From: Sphaerimonospora thailandensis
Lineage (GTDB): Bacteria > Actinomycetota > Actinomycetes > Streptosporangiales > Streptosporangiaceae
NCBI RefSeq assembly: GCF_016863115.1
Contig: NZ_BOOG01000017.1
Location: forward strand, 1 to 64,000
DNA length: 64,000 bases
Reading direction: 5' to 3'
Shown: positions 1-9,009 of the stretch, in pieces
How the letters are laid out: each line of letters opens with the position of its first letter
How positions within the stretch are numbered: position 1 is the first letter of the stretch
Notes under the pieces: generated by a model
The model's input: the letters and a program-made list of their open reading frames with translations, nothing else
Told to the model about the DNA's origin: nothing
Database searches by the model: none
Position numbers and translations under genes: made by a program

Positions 1-648
1 GGCCGACTCAGCCCCTTCCGGCCCAGCCCCAGCCTCCGCCGTCTCAGTCTCGGCCGTCTCAGGCTCGGCCGTCTCAGGCTCGGCCGTCTCAGGCTCGGCC
101 GTCTCAGGCTCGGCCGTCTCAGGCTGCTCCTCGGCCGCCTCACTGGTGCCGAGGCCATCTGCGCGGCCATCTAGCGACGGAGCTGTCCATCCACCCTCTC
201 GGCCGGCCGTGCGCTCGCCCGCACTCTCGCAGCCATCCGCTCCCGCGCGATCGGCGTGGCCATCCCCACCCGTCCGGTCGTCAGCCTCCACGTGGTCCGT
301 ATGGGTGCCCGCGTCCACATCCGCGTCCATGCGGTTGTCCGCGAAGCTACCCGCATCCACGTGGCCCGGGAATGCGATGTCCGAGGGTGCGACGCCCGGG
401 AGAGAGGCGTCGGAGGGCGTACCAGGAACGGCAGCAAGCCAGTCGGGCCAATCAGACCACTGCTTAGAACGCACCGAAACACCCGTGACACGGCCACCCG
501 AGGTACGGGCGGCGGCACGCGCCTCCGCCTCGGCCCGCACCGCGGCCCACCACCGCGGTCCCAGCAGCGGCCGAGCTCGGGAAGGCGGCGGATCCGGATC
601 GAAGAGCCCGGCGGGTTTCGTCGCCCGTGCCGTCGCGTCCGGCTTCAT
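1..648 (-). CDS. Hypothetical protein with ETAEP repeats, partial
   Basis: The frame is open from an ATG at 648 to the window edge (216 codons), so the C-terminus is missing. The ATG follows GGGGAGGGGG; an in-frame ATG at 663 is an alternative start. The N-terminus is Lys/Arg/Pro-rich with a Trp-Trp pair near residue 33, then comes a short Trp-rich stretch (SKQWSDWPDW), then an Asp/Gly/Thr-rich low-complexity middle, and finally five ETAEP pentapeptides close to the edge. No membrane segment or known domain is visible. The AT-rich DNA just upstream (about 664-790) is the likely promoter. The function is unknown; the composition suggests a disordered protein. Confidence 0.6.
   Translation of the reverse strand, partial: MKPDATARATKPAGLFDPDPPPSRARPLLGPRWWAAVRAEAEARAAARTSGGRVTGVSVRSKQWSDWPDWLAAVPGTPSDASLPGVAPSDIAFPGHVDAGSFADNRMDADVDAGTHTDHVEADDRTGGDGHADRAGADGCESAGERTAGREGGWTAPSLDGRADGLGTSEAAEEQPETAEPETAEPETAEPETAEPETAETETAEAGAGPEGAESA
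51..125. repeat. 15-bp tandem repeat, five copies
   Basis: The unit CGGCCGTCTCAGGCT is repeated five times without a change. Read on the minus strand it encodes ETAEP, so any gain or loss of a unit keeps the frame of the partial gene. Confidence 0.9.
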
Positions 649-845
649 CGCCCCCCTCCCCATGAACCTGTCATTTCGAAAACCTGTCTGAATTCTCTCA
701 CACTCAATCCGGCAACGACAATAGTTTCGACCATCAAATTCCAAATAAAATACGAGAAGTAAATGGCGAATGACTTAGATGTTCCTAATGTCGGAAATGG
801 ATAGTGCCTCTTCGAAGCCAAGCGAGGTTGCGATGCCCACGGCTC

Positions 846-1041
846 CTGCGAGTGGTGTGCGCAGCGGGTACGTAACCGCTGGGCCTCGAGGTTGCGGAAG
901 CCGTACGCGTCCCGCCTGACCGTGAAGCCGTACGCGTCCCGCCTGACCGTCTTGATCACCCGGTTGGCGCCCTCGGAACCCGCGTTGGTGATCCCGGTCC
1001 GCGGGAACGCGAGGATCTCGAATCACCGAGTCTCGACCGTG
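846..1041 (-). pseudogene. ISL3-family transposase C-terminal remnant
   Basis: Minus-strand translation gives EILAFPRTGITNAGSEGANR, then VIKTVRRDAYGF and RNLEAQRLRTRCA, which matches the C-terminal end of ISL3-type DDE transposases (the N-A-x-S-E-G-x-N-R-x-I-K region). The fragment is dead: a TGA at 1023-1025 interrupts the frame where a Trp is expected, and nothing resembling the catalytic core lies upstream. A perfect 27-bp tandem duplication (897-923 and 924-950) repeats TVRRDAYGF. No terminal inverted repeats are visible. The rest of the 664-1166 interval is AT-rich intergenic sequence with no gene that I can support. Confidence 0.7.
897..950. repeat. 27-bp tandem duplication in transposase remnant
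   Basis: Two identical 27-bp units sit head to tail inside the ISL3 remnant. Since the host frame is already broken, the duplication has no evident coding role. Confidence 0.9.
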
Positions 1042-1166
1042 GAGGCGCCCAGCGCCTCACCATCGAAACCGCATCGCGTTGGAGATCATGGAGTCTGATC
1101 GGCGGAGCGGGGCCGCTCGTTTCGCTGGTCCGCCTGTACGGCGGTGCCGTACTAAGATCGCGTCCC

Positions 1167-2942
1167 GTGCTTCCGGATAGTTTCTGGCGGTTTATCCGGA
1201 TCGGATTAGTAGGTCTGGTTCTGGCGGCGGCGGTCGCGGGCCTGGTGCTCGGCGACGCCTGGCTCTGGGTGGCCGTCGAATGGTCGCCGCCGACCTACGC
1301 GTGGTTCTACGCGCGCGGCGGGTTCGACACCCTGACGGTTGTGGCGCTGCTCGTGGCCGCCCTGGTGAAGGCCGCGCTCCTGTGGCTGATCCTGCGGGCG
1401 CCCGCGCCGGGACCGCTGGACCGCCGGGCGAAGGCACTGCGCCGACTGCTGTATCTGGCGGTGGCGTACGCCCTCGTGCTGTGGTATCCGATCGCGCTGC
1501 TCCCCGACGCGGTCGATGCGGCATTCCAGCTCGCGCTGTGGACCGCCATCGACGTCCTCTACCTGCTCGTCATCCGCTGGCGGTCCCGCGCGCTGTGCGC
1601 GGCGGCCGGAGCGATGTTCGCGGTCGAGCTGGCCGGGATGGCCAACGAACTGCTCGACGAACTCGACCTCCCAGAGCTCGGATCGGGCGGCATCGTCGAC
1701 CTGGGCTTGATGCTGGGCGCGGTGGCGGCGACCATCATCACAGTTGTCGGGCAGCGGCGGGATGGCCGGTGGAGCCGCGGCACGCAGGCCGCCGGGTGGT
1801 TGTCAGTGGGCACCTACGCGCTGGTGATCCCGCTCAACTTCTTCTTCGGAAGGATCTCCAGCGGCCATCTGGCGATGGGGGTCATGATGGACGCGGTGGG
1901 GCTCGTCAGCATCGTGTGGATCGCGGCGACCGCCCGTGAACTGCCCGCTGAGGGCCGCCCGGCGGACCTTTCGCCCGCGCGGCGGCGCATGATCCGCATC
2001 GCGGTGGCGGCCGTGGCCGTACTGCCGATCATCGCGCTGATCCACCCGGAGCAGACCCCGCACCTCACCTACACCGGCTGGTCGATGGACTGCTATCGCC
2101 GGCCCAGCTTCGGCGACCTGAAACCCGCGGAACGCGACGCCGCGTTCCTGTGCCGGGCGCGGAGCACAGACGGCGGCGTCCCGCCCATGTTCCCCGACAG
2201 CCTGTCGGACCAGCAGATCCTCGCGTATGGGCGGGCGTTGTGCCGTGCGAAGGACCGCGACGAGCAGAAGGCGATCCTGACGCGGGCCGGGAGCCCGCGG
2301 CCCGCCTGGGGCGCGGACCCGTGGGACCTCGTCTACCTCTGCCCGGAGATCGTCGGCGCGACCCATCCTGAGCTGCTGCGGTCGACCGCGGAGGCGGAGG
2401 CGGCGAACGCCGCCTACATCGCCGAGAAGAACGCGAAGTGCCGCGATCCGTGGCCCCGGACGAAGGGTGTCGTCCAGGCCACGGCCAACTACTTCCTGTT
2501 CGCCGACGGCGATCACGGCTATATGGTCCACGACCCCCAAGACGAAGCGGCCGAGGAAGCTGTGGAGCAGGCGATCGACAAGCTCTACGACGACAGCGCC
2601 CGCATCGGGGTGGCCGGCAGCACGGTGCTCATCGGGCACATCGAAGACGTCATCGATCTGTGCCTCACGGTGAAGGCCTTCCGCACCGCGCCGCCACAAC
2701 GGACGGCCGGGTGGGATCAGGTCACCGAGGTGCCGATCGTCAGCCGCAGCGGCCGGCTCACCGTGCCGGAGAAGGGCGAGGGAGAAGTGGGCGCGGGCGC
2801 CCCGATGCCGAATCTGGCGATCGCGGGGAAGGGCCGCTACCGGCTCCGTGTCCACGTGCGGGTCGACGATGCAGGAGAGGAGCAGCACCTGGTCGTCGTG
2901 TTCCCGGGCGCGTCGAGAAAGAGGCTCAAGCTGAAGCCGTGA
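1167..2942 (+). CDS. Polytopic membrane protein, unknown function
   Basis: A 591-residue protein from a GTG start. I count about eight or nine hydrophobic segments in residues 10-292 (for example 11-32, 53-75, 94-112, 175-193, 234-255, 272-292), then a soluble C-terminal half of about 300 residues with several scattered cysteines (starting in WSMDCYRR) that may form an extracytoplasmic domain. I do not recognise a family. No Shine-Dalgarno is seen, but TAAGAT lies about 10 nt before the GTG, which would fit a leaderless transcript. The 3' end overlaps the convergent egtD end by 17 nt. Confidence 0.8.
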   Translation: MLPDSFWRFIRIGLVGLVLAAAVAGLVLGDAWLWVAVEWSPPTYAWFYARGGFDTLTVVALLVAALVKAALLWLILRAPAPGPLDRRAKALRRLLYLAVAYALVLWYPIALLPDAVDAAFQLALWTAIDVLYLLVIRWRSRALCAAAGAMFAVELAGMANELLDELDLPELGSGGIVDLGLMLGAVAATIITVVGQRRDGRWSRGTQAAGWLSVGTYALVIPLNFFFGRISSGHLAMGVMMDAVGLVSIVWIAATARELPAEGRPADLSPARRRMIRIAVAAVAVLPIIALIHPEQTPHLTYTGWSMDCYRRPSFGDLKPAERDAAFLCRARSTDGGVPPMFPDSLSDQQILAYGRALCRAKDRDEQKAILTRAGSPRPAWGADPWDLVYLCPEIVGATHPELLRSTAEAEAANAAYIAEKNAKCRDPWPRTKGVVQATANYFLFADGDHGYMVHDPQDEAAEEAVEQAIDKLYDDSARIGVAGSTVLIGHIEDVIDLCLTVKAFRTAPPQRTAGWDQVTEVPIVSRSGRLTVPEKGEGEVGAGAPMPNLAIAGKGRYRLRVHVRVDDAGEEQHLVVVFPGASRKRLKLKP

Positions 2943-3939
2943 GCGGTGGCGGGGCGCAACCCGTGGGGGATGCCGAGGCGAGGGTCAGGGCGAAGTCCTC
3001 CGCGGGATCGGTGTATCTGCTGGTGACCGCGAACCCGGCCCGCGTGAGCTCACCGGCCACCCCCTCCTCCCGGAACTTGGCGCTGATCTCCGTACGGATC
3101 TCCTCGCCCTCGTCGAAGGAGACGGCGAGACCGAGCGCGCTGATCGCGACCCGCATGGGGCGGGCGGCTCGCAGGCGCATCTCGATCCACTCGTTGTCCT
3201 CGTCGTAGATCGCGACGTGCTCGAAGGCGTCCGGCTGGAAATCGGCGTCCAGTTCCCGGTTGAGCACGCGCAGGACGTTGCGGTTGAACTCCGCCGTCAC
3301 GCCGAGGGCGTCGTCGTAGGCCGCGACCAACCGGGCGACGTCCTTCACCAGGTCGGTGCCGAGGAGCAGCATGTCCCCCGGCCGCAGCGTGGCGCGCAAC
3401 TCCTTCAGGAACACCTCCCGGGCGGTCGGCGGCAGATTCCCGATCGTGCCGCCGAGAAAGGCCACCATCCGGCGGCCCGGCGTGGGCAGCAGGCTGGGCA
3501 GCAGCGCCAGATGTGCCTCGAAGTCCGCGCGTACGGGCCGCAACTCGAGGCGGGGATAACGGACGGAGAGCCGACCGGCGGCCGCCTCCAGCGTGACCAC
3601 GTCGACGTCGACCGGCGTGTACGCGCGCAGCGTCCCCTCCGCAGCGAGGGCGTCGAGCAGCAGCACCGTCTTCTCACTGGTGCCCGATCCCAGCTCGACG
3701 AGTGTGTCGGCCCGGCTCCGCGCGGCGATGTCGAACACGTGCCGGCGCAGGATCTCCAGCTCTCGCCGTGTGGGGTAGTACTCGGGGAGGTGGGTGATCG
3801 CCGAGAACAGCGCGCTGCCCGTCTCGTCGTAGAACCATTTCGGCGGAAGCCACTTGGGCGTGGCCGTGAGCCCGGTACGGACATCGTGCTCCAGCGCCTG
3901 CCGCAGGTAGTCGTCGTCGAGACGGTCGATCACAGCCAT
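2926..3939 (-). CDS. egtD: L-histidine N-alpha-methyltransferase EgtD
   Basis: EgtD uses S-adenosylmethionine to trimethylate the alpha-amino group of histidine, giving hercynine, the first committed step of ergothioneine synthesis. The 337-residue length and motifs fit the family: LPPKWFYDETGSALF near residue 30, THLPEYYPTRRE, the SAM site VELGSGTSEKT, and FLGGTIGN. The ATG follows GAGGAG with 6-nt spacing. It is the last gene of the minus-strand egtABCD operon, 39 nt after egtC. Its 3' end overlaps the convergent membrane-protein gene by 17 nt, so the two transcripts run into each other. Confidence 0.95.
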   Translation of the reverse strand: MAVIDRLDDDYLRQALEHDVRTGLTATPKWLPPKWFYDETGSALFSAITHLPEYYPTRRELEILRRHVFDIAARSRADTLVELGSGTSEKTVLLLDALAAEGTLRAYTPVDVDVVTLEAAAGRLSVRYPRLELRPVRADFEAHLALLPSLLPTPGRRMVAFLGGTIGNLPPTAREVFLKELRATLRPGDMLLLGTDLVKDVARLVAAYDDALGVTAEFNRNVLRVLNRELDADFQPDAFEHVAIYDEDNEWIEMRLRAARPMRVAISALGLAVSFDEGEEIRTEISAKFREEGVAGELTRAGFAVTSRYTDPAEDFALTLASASPTGCAPPPLTASA

Positions 3940-3978
3940 GAGACGCTCCTCATCGAACGGTTCTCAGCGGATGAGTCC

Positions 3979-4794
3979 TCAACGGATCGGGGCGACCAGC
4001 ACACCGTCGGGGGACGCCGACAGAAGGTTGCGGTCGGGCACCGGACGCCATCCCGGGCGGTCGTCCAGCGGCTCGCTGGCCACGAGCACTCCCTCACCGA
4101 CATGGGCGTACAAGCTGTCACCCCAGGCGACGGCGGCGACCTCGGCGCCGCCGCAGGCGAGCAGGTTGAGCCGGGCCGCCGGATCGGCCGCGGCGACCCG
4201 CTTCACGACGAGGGTCAGTGCGTCGGCGAGCGAGGCGCCGGCCCGCAACCGGGTGAACACGAGCGAAGCGAGCCACGCCGAGTCGCACAAACTCTCCGGC
4301 TCGCACAAACTCTCCGGCTCGCACAGGCTCTCCGGCTCACACAGACTCTCCGGCTCACACAGACTCTCCGGCTCACACAGACTCTCCGGCTCGCACAGGG
4401 TCGCCCGACCGACCGCCAACCGTCTGACGACGTCCCGCTCGACCCGGCCGTTGTGGCTGAGCAGCCAGCGTCCGTCGGCGAACGGCGCGGTGGCCGTCTC
4501 CTCGACGGGCATGCCCACGGTGGCGCACCGCACGGCGGCGATGAGGCAGGTGGACCGCGCGGCCGCGGCCAGGCCGGGCAGGTTGGCATCGGACCAGATG
4601 GGGACGGTACGGCGGTAGCGCACCGGCTCGCACAGGACCGGGTCGTACCAGCCCATGCCGAAGCCGTCGGCGTTGACCGTGCCGTACCGCTGCATGCGCG
4701 GGGCGTACGACTGCTCGAGCAGGCCGTGCTCCGGCTCGGAGATCAGCCACGAGAGCGGTCGGGCCGGCCCGAACCACGCCGCATGACGGCACAC
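3979..4794 (-). CDS. egtC: Gamma-glutamyl-hercynylcysteine sulfoxide hydrolase EgtC
   Basis: EgtC is a class II glutamine-amidotransferase-fold (Ntn) hydrolase that removes the gamma-glutamyl group from the EgtB product. The GTG start at 4794 has GGAGG 6 nt upstream and puts the catalytic Cys at position 2 (MCRHAAWFG). ADGFGMGWYD and LLSHNGRV are the usual substrate-pocket motifs. The protein is 271 residues because six copies of a CEPESL hexapeptide (4291-4398) sit just before the conserved CDSAWLASLVF helix. That insertion is unusual; the flanking core looks intact, so I expect an active enzyme. Confidence 0.93.
   Translation of the reverse strand: MCRHAAWFGPARPLSWLISEPEHGLLEQSYAPRMQRYGTVNADGFGMGWYDPVLCEPVRYRRTVPIWSDANLPGLAAAARSTCLIAAVRCATVGMPVEETATAPFADGRWLLSHNGRVERDVVRRLAVGRATLCEPESLCEPESLCEPESLCEPESLCEPESLCEPESLCDSAWLASLVFTRLRAGASLADALTLVVKRVAAADPAARLNLLACGGAEVAAVAWGDSLYAHVGEGVLVASEPLDDRPGWRPVPDRNLLSASPDGVLVAPIR
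4291..4398. repeat. 18-bp tandem repeat in egtC, six copies
   Basis: Six consecutive 18-bp units of the type ACTCTCCGGCTCRCACAR differ at only a few positions. On the minus strand each encodes the six residues of SLCEPE. The array is in frame and lies in the loop before the CDSAWL helix of EgtC. Confidence 0.95.
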
Positions 4795-4845
4795 GTCAAT
4801 CCTCCGCTCTGTCCTCGATCCTCTGGCAGTCCTCTTCAGTCCCCT

Positions 4846-6210
4846 TCAGACCTCTGAACGGGCGCAGCGGAAACCGGCGAAGATCTGCCGGCGGATCGGA
4901 TAGTCCCAGTTCCGGAACGTCCTTCTGACGGCGGTGGGATGCGTGGCCCAGGATCCGCCGCGCAGCACCCGGTAGCTCTCCCCGAAGAAGACCTCGCTGT
5001 ATTCCGAGTACGGGAAGCTCCGGTAACCGGGATAGGGCAGGAACCAGGAGTCGGTCCACTCCCAGACGTCGCCGATGAGCTGCTCGACCCCGTACGGGCT
5101 GGCCCCACGCGGGAAGGCCCCGATGGGCGCGGGGCGGGCGGCCCGATTGCCGAGATTCGCCTGCCCGACGCTCGGCGGCCGGTCGCCCCACGGATACGCG
5201 TGCCCGCCGCACGCCTTCTCCCACTCGGCCTCCGTCGGCAGCCGCTTGCCGGCCCAGCATGCGTAGGCGTCGGCCTCGTACCAGGAGACGTGCTGCACCG
5301 GCTCGTCCTCCGGCACCGGCTCGACCCTGCCGAAACGCGTACGCGACCAGGTGTCGCCGTCCCGCGCCCAGAACAGCGGCGCGCGCACGCCGGAACGGCG
5401 CATCCACTCCCACCCCCTGGGGTTCCACCAACGCGGGTCGTCGTATCCGCCGTCGGCCATGAACGTGGCGAAGGCGCCGTTGCTCACCGGGTAGCGGTCG
5501 ATCCAGTAGCCCGGCAGGTGCCTGCGGTGGGCGACACGCTCGTTGTCGTACGCCCAGGGCGAGGCGGCGCCCGCGCCCATCGTGAAGATCCCCCCGGGGA
5601 TGTGGATCTCCGGGGCGACGGGTCCGATGGACCGGCCGGTGGGCAGACCGCCTTCCGGCACCAGTCCCGGATGCCCGGACAGCTGCAGTGTCGCGAGCAT
5701 GGTCTCGTCGTGCTGGTGCTCGTGCTGTGTCACCAGCCCGAAGACGTACCCGCCGACCCGAAGCGGGTCGGGGCCGTCGAGGCGCATGGCCTCGGGGTCC
5801 ATGCCGTCGAGCACGTCGAGCACCCGGCCGCGCACGCCGCAGAGGTACCGCCTGGTCTCGCCCGGCGGGAGGAGTGGCAGGGTCGGCCGGTCCCTGCGCG
5901 GCTGCTTGAACGCGTCGTAGATGTCGTCGATCTCCGGCCGCAGCGGGGCCATCCCGCCCACGGCACGCAGCACCCACAGCTCCTCGTAGTTGCCGACGTG
6001 GGCGAGGTCCCACACCAGTGGTGACATCAGCGGCGAATGCTGCCGGACGAGCAGGTCGTCGTCCGCGTCCGTGTACGTCAGTGAGCGCTCGCGTACCGTC
6101 ACCAGCTCTGTCACGATCCGTTCCTTCAGCCTGTGCGGGTCGTCCCATGAGTACGGATCATCCGCGCTGGTCACGCCGTAGTGATCGTAGTGATCGTTGA
6201 GCTCGGTCAC
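4846..6210 (-). CDS. egtB: Hercynylcysteine sulfoxide synthase EgtB
   Basis: EgtB is the non-haem iron enzyme that uses O2 to join gamma-glutamylcysteine to hercynine with sulfoxide formation. The 454-residue protein has an N-terminal DinB-like domain with the iron ligands His71 (DLAHVGN) and His163/His167 (THE-type HEHQHDE motif), then an FGE-sulfatase-like domain from about residue 200 (IPGGIFTMGA, VSWYEADAYACWAGKRLPTE, LRGGSWAT). The GTG at 6210 overlaps the egtA stop as GTGA, which indicates translational coupling; the frame stays open upstream but only antisense to egtA. egtC follows after 51 nt. Confidence 0.95.
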   Translation of the reverse strand: MTELNDHYDHYGVTSADDPYSWDDPHRLKERIVTELVTVRERSLTYTDADDDLLVRQHSPLMSPLVWDLAHVGNYEELWVLRAVGGMAPLRPEIDDIYDAFKQPRRDRPTLPLLPPGETRRYLCGVRGRVLDVLDGMDPEAMRLDGPDPLRVGGYVFGLVTQHEHQHDETMLATLQLSGHPGLVPEGGLPTGRSIGPVAPEIHIPGGIFTMGAGAASPWAYDNERVAHRRHLPGYWIDRYPVSNGAFATFMADGGYDDPRWWNPRGWEWMRRSGVRAPLFWARDGDTWSRTRFGRVEPVPEDEPVQHVSWYEADAYACWAGKRLPTEAEWEKACGGHAYPWGDRPPSVGQANLGNRAARPAPIGAFPRGASPYGVEQLIGDVWEWTDSWFLPYPGYRSFPYSEYSEVFFGESYRVLRGGSWATHPTAVRRTFRNWDYPIRRQIFAGFRCARSEV

Positions 6211-7379
6211 GCGATCATCTCCTCCATCAGATCGACGGCCGGGGATCGGCCCGATTCGATGTGCTTCGTGGCGAACGCGGAGACCTGGGCGACCAGCCAG
6301 GGCTCGGCCCCCAACCGGGGCAGCGCCTCGACGGCGGCCCGGAAACACACGGAGGCCGCCCCGCGCAGACCGGGATCGGCCAGCCCCAGGCGGGCGGCGT
6401 CCGCCCATCGGCCCTCCATCGGCGCGGCGGCTTCCAGCGCCGTGTCCGCCGTCCGGTCATCGGCGATCAGGGCGTACACGACGGCGGTGACGACCGCCCA
6501 GTCGTCGGCTCCCTGCGCGTCGGCTCCCTGCGCGTCGTTTCGTTGGGCATCGATTCCCTGGGCATCGAGGTAGCGGATCTCCAGCCAGCCGCGTGGTCGC
6601 ACCGGCGGGAAGAGGGTGGTGGCGTGATAGGCGAGGTCGTCCTCCCCGGGCGGCCGGCCCGCCGCCCGGGCGAAGTCGCGGAACGCCGTGCCGTCGAGAA
6701 CCGGGCGGAAGCCGCCCCCGGCATCTCTGATCATCATGAGGCGGGCGTCCAGCAGGTAGCGCGCCCAATCCGCGGCCGGGTCTCCACCCGCCTCGACGGG
6801 CGCGGTCCTGCTGGGGTCGAGGGCACGCCAGATGGCCTGCCGGGCCGACATCCATCCCCCGGCGGGCGAGTTGGCGAACGCCGCCACCAGCACGGGGCCG
6901 AGCCGGTGCGCCCGTGTCCAGCGGACCGCGGGGTCGTCGCCCACGTCGATGTTGAGCTGGATCGACGCCGTCGAGCACATCATGGTGAGCCCATACGGCA
7001 CGCCGAGGAAGGCCGCCATCGCGTCATAGCGAGGCTCCCGCAGTTGTCGCACCGGCGATCGCCGCGGGTCGAGTCCCATGCCGCCGAGCGACAGCCCGGC
7101 ACGGCCGAGCGCGAGCCGTACGGCCTGGACATCGGCGGCGAGAGCGGCGACCGCGACGGGCAGCCTTCCCGGCGGCCCGGAGAGTTCGAGCTGCCCTCCG
7201 GGCTCGAACGTGACGCGGCTCCTGCCGGGAAGCGGCGGGAGCGCGTCGCGGATTCGGGCGATGGGCACCTGCGCCGCCGGGAGGTCGGTGTCGTAAACCA
7301 GGAACTCCAATTCGACGCCCAACCGGTCCGCGGTCTCCCCGCGGAAGCACTCGCGGGCGTACGCCTGAACGTCCGTCAT
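6207..7379 (-). CDS. egtA: Glutamate-cysteine ligase EgtA
   Basis: EgtA makes gamma-glutamylcysteine from glutamate, cysteine and ATP and supplies the thiol donor for EgtB. GCS2-family features include LGVELEFLVYD near the N-terminus, FEPGGQLELSGPP, SIQLNIDVG and a C-terminal RGWLEIRYLDAQ. I chose the ATG at 7379, preceded by GGAGGGCGG, over an upstream start at 7427. Four DAQGx pentapeptides (6507-6566) follow the LEIRYL motif. It is the first gene of the operon; a perfect 16-bp palindrome sits 72 bp upstream. No egtE-type lyase gene is nearby. Confidence 0.92.
   Translation of the reverse strand: MTDVQAYARECFRGETADRLGVELEFLVYDTDLPAAQVPIARIRDALPPLPGRSRVTFEPGGQLELSGPPGRLPVAVAALAADVQAVRLALGRAGLSLGGMGLDPRRSPVRQLREPRYDAMAAFLGVPYGLTMMCSTASIQLNIDVGDDPAVRWTRAHRLGPVLVAAFANSPAGGWMSARQAIWRALDPSRTAPVEAGGDPAADWARYLLDARLMMIRDAGGGFRPVLDGTAFRDFARAAGRPPGEDDLAYHATTLFPPVRPRGWLEIRYLDAQGIDAQRNDAQGADAQGADDWAVVTAVVYALIADDRTADTALEAAAPMEGRWADAARLGLADPGLRGAASVCFRAAVEALPRLGAEPWLVAQVSAFATKHIESGRSPAVDLMEEMIA
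6507..6566. repeat. 15-bp tandem repeat in egtA, four copies
   Basis: Four 15-bp units encode DAQGI, DAQRN, DAQGA, DAQGA on the minus strand. The first two units have diverged and the last two are identical, as expected for growth at one end. Confidence 0.85.
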
Positions 7380-7450
7380 CCGCCCTCCATCGGCCAGCCG
7401 TGCCGAATCGAATTTCTTCCCACACACCTCACATTCAACCTAGATAGCCA

Positions 7451-7466
7451 TAAATAGATCTATTTA
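7451..7466. promoter_or_regulatory. Perfect palindrome upstream of egtA
   Basis: TAAATAGATCTATTTA is a perfect 16-bp palindrome in an AT-rich pocket (about 7425-7490) within very GC-rich DNA, 72 bp upstream of the egtA start and about 145 bp upstream of dapD. Its position between divergent genes suggests an operator for the egt operon, but the regulator is not known. Confidence 0.5.
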
Positions 7467-7611
7467 GCAGAAATTAGGACAAATCACCCAGCGACTGAAA
7501 GCAGTTGCTGGCCAGGCTCCGGTTGCGTGATCGGGCCCAGGTGGTGTGATACGCGTACGAGGCCGGGCTCGTATGCCCTGGTGACCCACCCTGCCGGTAG
7601 CGTTGGGTGAC

Positions 7612-8595
7612 ATGACGACTATCGATCCCGGCACCACGGGTGCGCACGGCATTGGTGTGGCGACCATCACCTCGGACGGCACCGTTCTGGACACCTGGTA
7701 TCCCTCGCCCTCGCTGGGCGAGCCTCCCGCCAAGGGCACTGAGCGGCTGACGGCCGAGGATCTGGCCGCATATCCGGACGGGGCGGACCTGGTGGCGCTG
7801 CTCGGCCCTGACCCGGCCCGCGGAGTGGAGGTCGTGGCGGTGCGGACGGGCATCGCCCTGCTTTCCGAACCACCGGTGGACACCCACGACGCCTACCTCA
7901 GGCTGCACCTGCTGTCGCACCGCCTGGTCAGGCCGCACGGAGTGAACCTCGACGGAATCTTCGGACTGCTGACCAACGTCGTGTGGACCAACCACGGGCC
8001 GTGCCCGGTCGAGGGTTTCGAGAACGTGCGACTGCGCCTGCGGGCCCGGGGACCGGTGACCGTCTACGGCGTGGACAAGTTCCCGCGGATGGTCGACTAC
8101 GTGCTCCCCTCGGGGGTCCGGGTCGCCGACGCCGACCGTGTACGGCTGGGCGCCCACCTGTCGAGCGGGACGACCGTCATGCACGAGGGCTTCGTGAACT
8201 TCAACGCCGGCACGCTGGGCTCGTCCATGGTGGAGGGACGGATCTCCGCCGGCGTGGTCGTCGGCGACGGCTCCGACGTCGGCGGCGGCGCCTCGATCAT
8301 GGGGACCCTCTCGGGCGGCGGCAGGCAGGTCATCTCCGTCGGAGAACGGTGCCTGCTCGGGGCCAACGCCGGCATCGGCATCTCACTGGGTGACGACTGC
8401 GTCGTGGAGGCCGGACTGTACGTGACCGCCGGGACCAAGGTCACCCTCACCGACGGCGGCGTGGTGAAGGCCAAGGAACTGTCCGGCAGGTCGGGCCTGC
8501 TGCTGCGTCGCAACTCGACCACCGGCACGGTCGAGGCGGTGTCCAGGGGCGGCGTCGGGATCGAGCTCAACGCCGAACTGCACGCCAACGACTGA
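7612..8595 (+). CDS. dapD: Tetrahydrodipicolinate N-succinyltransferase DapD
   Basis: DapD transfers succinyl from succinyl-CoA to tetrahydrodipicolinate in the lysine/meso-diaminopimelate pathway. The 327-residue protein is the actinobacterial long form: an N-terminal domain, then [20 protein letters not shown], then a left-handed beta-helix with hexapeptide-repeat character ([60 protein letters not shown]). I chose the ATG at 7612; a TTG at 7603 is also in frame. No strong Shine-Dalgarno is seen, so a leaderless message is possible. A perfect hairpin 68 nt downstream probably ends transcription. Confidence 0.95.
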   Translation: MTTIDPGTTGAHGIGVATITSDGTVLDTWYPSPSLGEPPAKGTERLTAEDLAAYPDGADLVALLGPDPARGVEVVAVRTGIALLSEPPVDTHDAYLRLHLLSHRLVRPHGVNLDGIFGLLTNVVWTNHGPCPVEGFENVRLRLRARGPVTVYGVDKFPRMVDYVLPSGVRVADADRVRLGAHLSSGTTVMHEGFVNFNAGTLGSSMVEGRISAGVVVGDGSDVGGGASIMGTLSGGGRQVISVGERCLLGANAGIGISLGDDCVVEAGLYVTAGTKVTLTDGGVVKAKELSGRSGLLLRRNSTTGTVEAVSRGGVGIELNAELHAND

Positions 8596-8663
8596 GACTC
8601 TCGGGGTGTGGCGCCACGAGCCGTACGGCACCCTGAGATGTCCCTGAGACAGCCCTGAACTTG

Positions 8664-8695
8664 GCCGTCCGCCCTGGGATTCCAGGGCGGACGGC
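8664..8695 (+). terminator. Perfect hairpin after dapD
   Basis: A 14-bp perfect stem (GCCGTCCGCCCTGG and its complement) closes on a GATT loop. There is no T-tract, as is common for terminators in high-GC actinobacteria. Confidence 0.7.
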
Positions 8696-8710
8696 TCGTA
8701 CGGTTGAGAC

Positions 8711-8896
8711 ATGGCACGAATTCTTTTCATCGCAGCACTCGTCGTCGTCGGCTTCATCCTCCTGGGCTCGGTGATCGGACTGGTCGTCAGCGCGCTCAAG
8801 TGGATCCTGATCATCGGGGCCATCGCGCTGATCATCTCCGTCATCCTCAAGATCACACGCTCCAGCGGCAGCCGCTCCGGTCACTACGGGCACTGA
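8711..8896 (+). CDS. Small hydrophobic membrane protein
   Basis: A 61-residue protein with two predicted membrane segments (about residues 4-29 and 31-48) and a short basic Ser/Gly/His-rich tail ending in GHYGH. It starts 15 nt after a strong hairpin and is probably its own transcription unit. Small proteins of this kind are common and uncharacterised in actinomycetes. No function can be assigned. Confidence 0.65.
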   Translation: MARILFIAALVVVGFILLGSVIGLVVSALKWILIIGAIALIISVILKITRSSGSRSGHYGH

Positions 8897-9009
8897 CCGA
8901 CCCGCCCCGCTGACCGAACGGCGACTGTCCGGCCGACCGAGGACTGCCCGCCTCGCACGTCGGCCGGCCGTACGCTTTCACCTATGAGCGAGCTTTCAGG
9001 TGCGAGGGC

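Noticed and set aside
846-1041. Active insertion sequence at the left edge
   Set aside because: The transposase is truncated and has an in-frame TGA, and no terminal repeats were seen.
3217-4857. 546-residue plus-strand open frame across egtD and egtC
   Set aside because: It is antisense to two recognisable enzymes; its repeat-rich part simply mirrors the egtC repeat.
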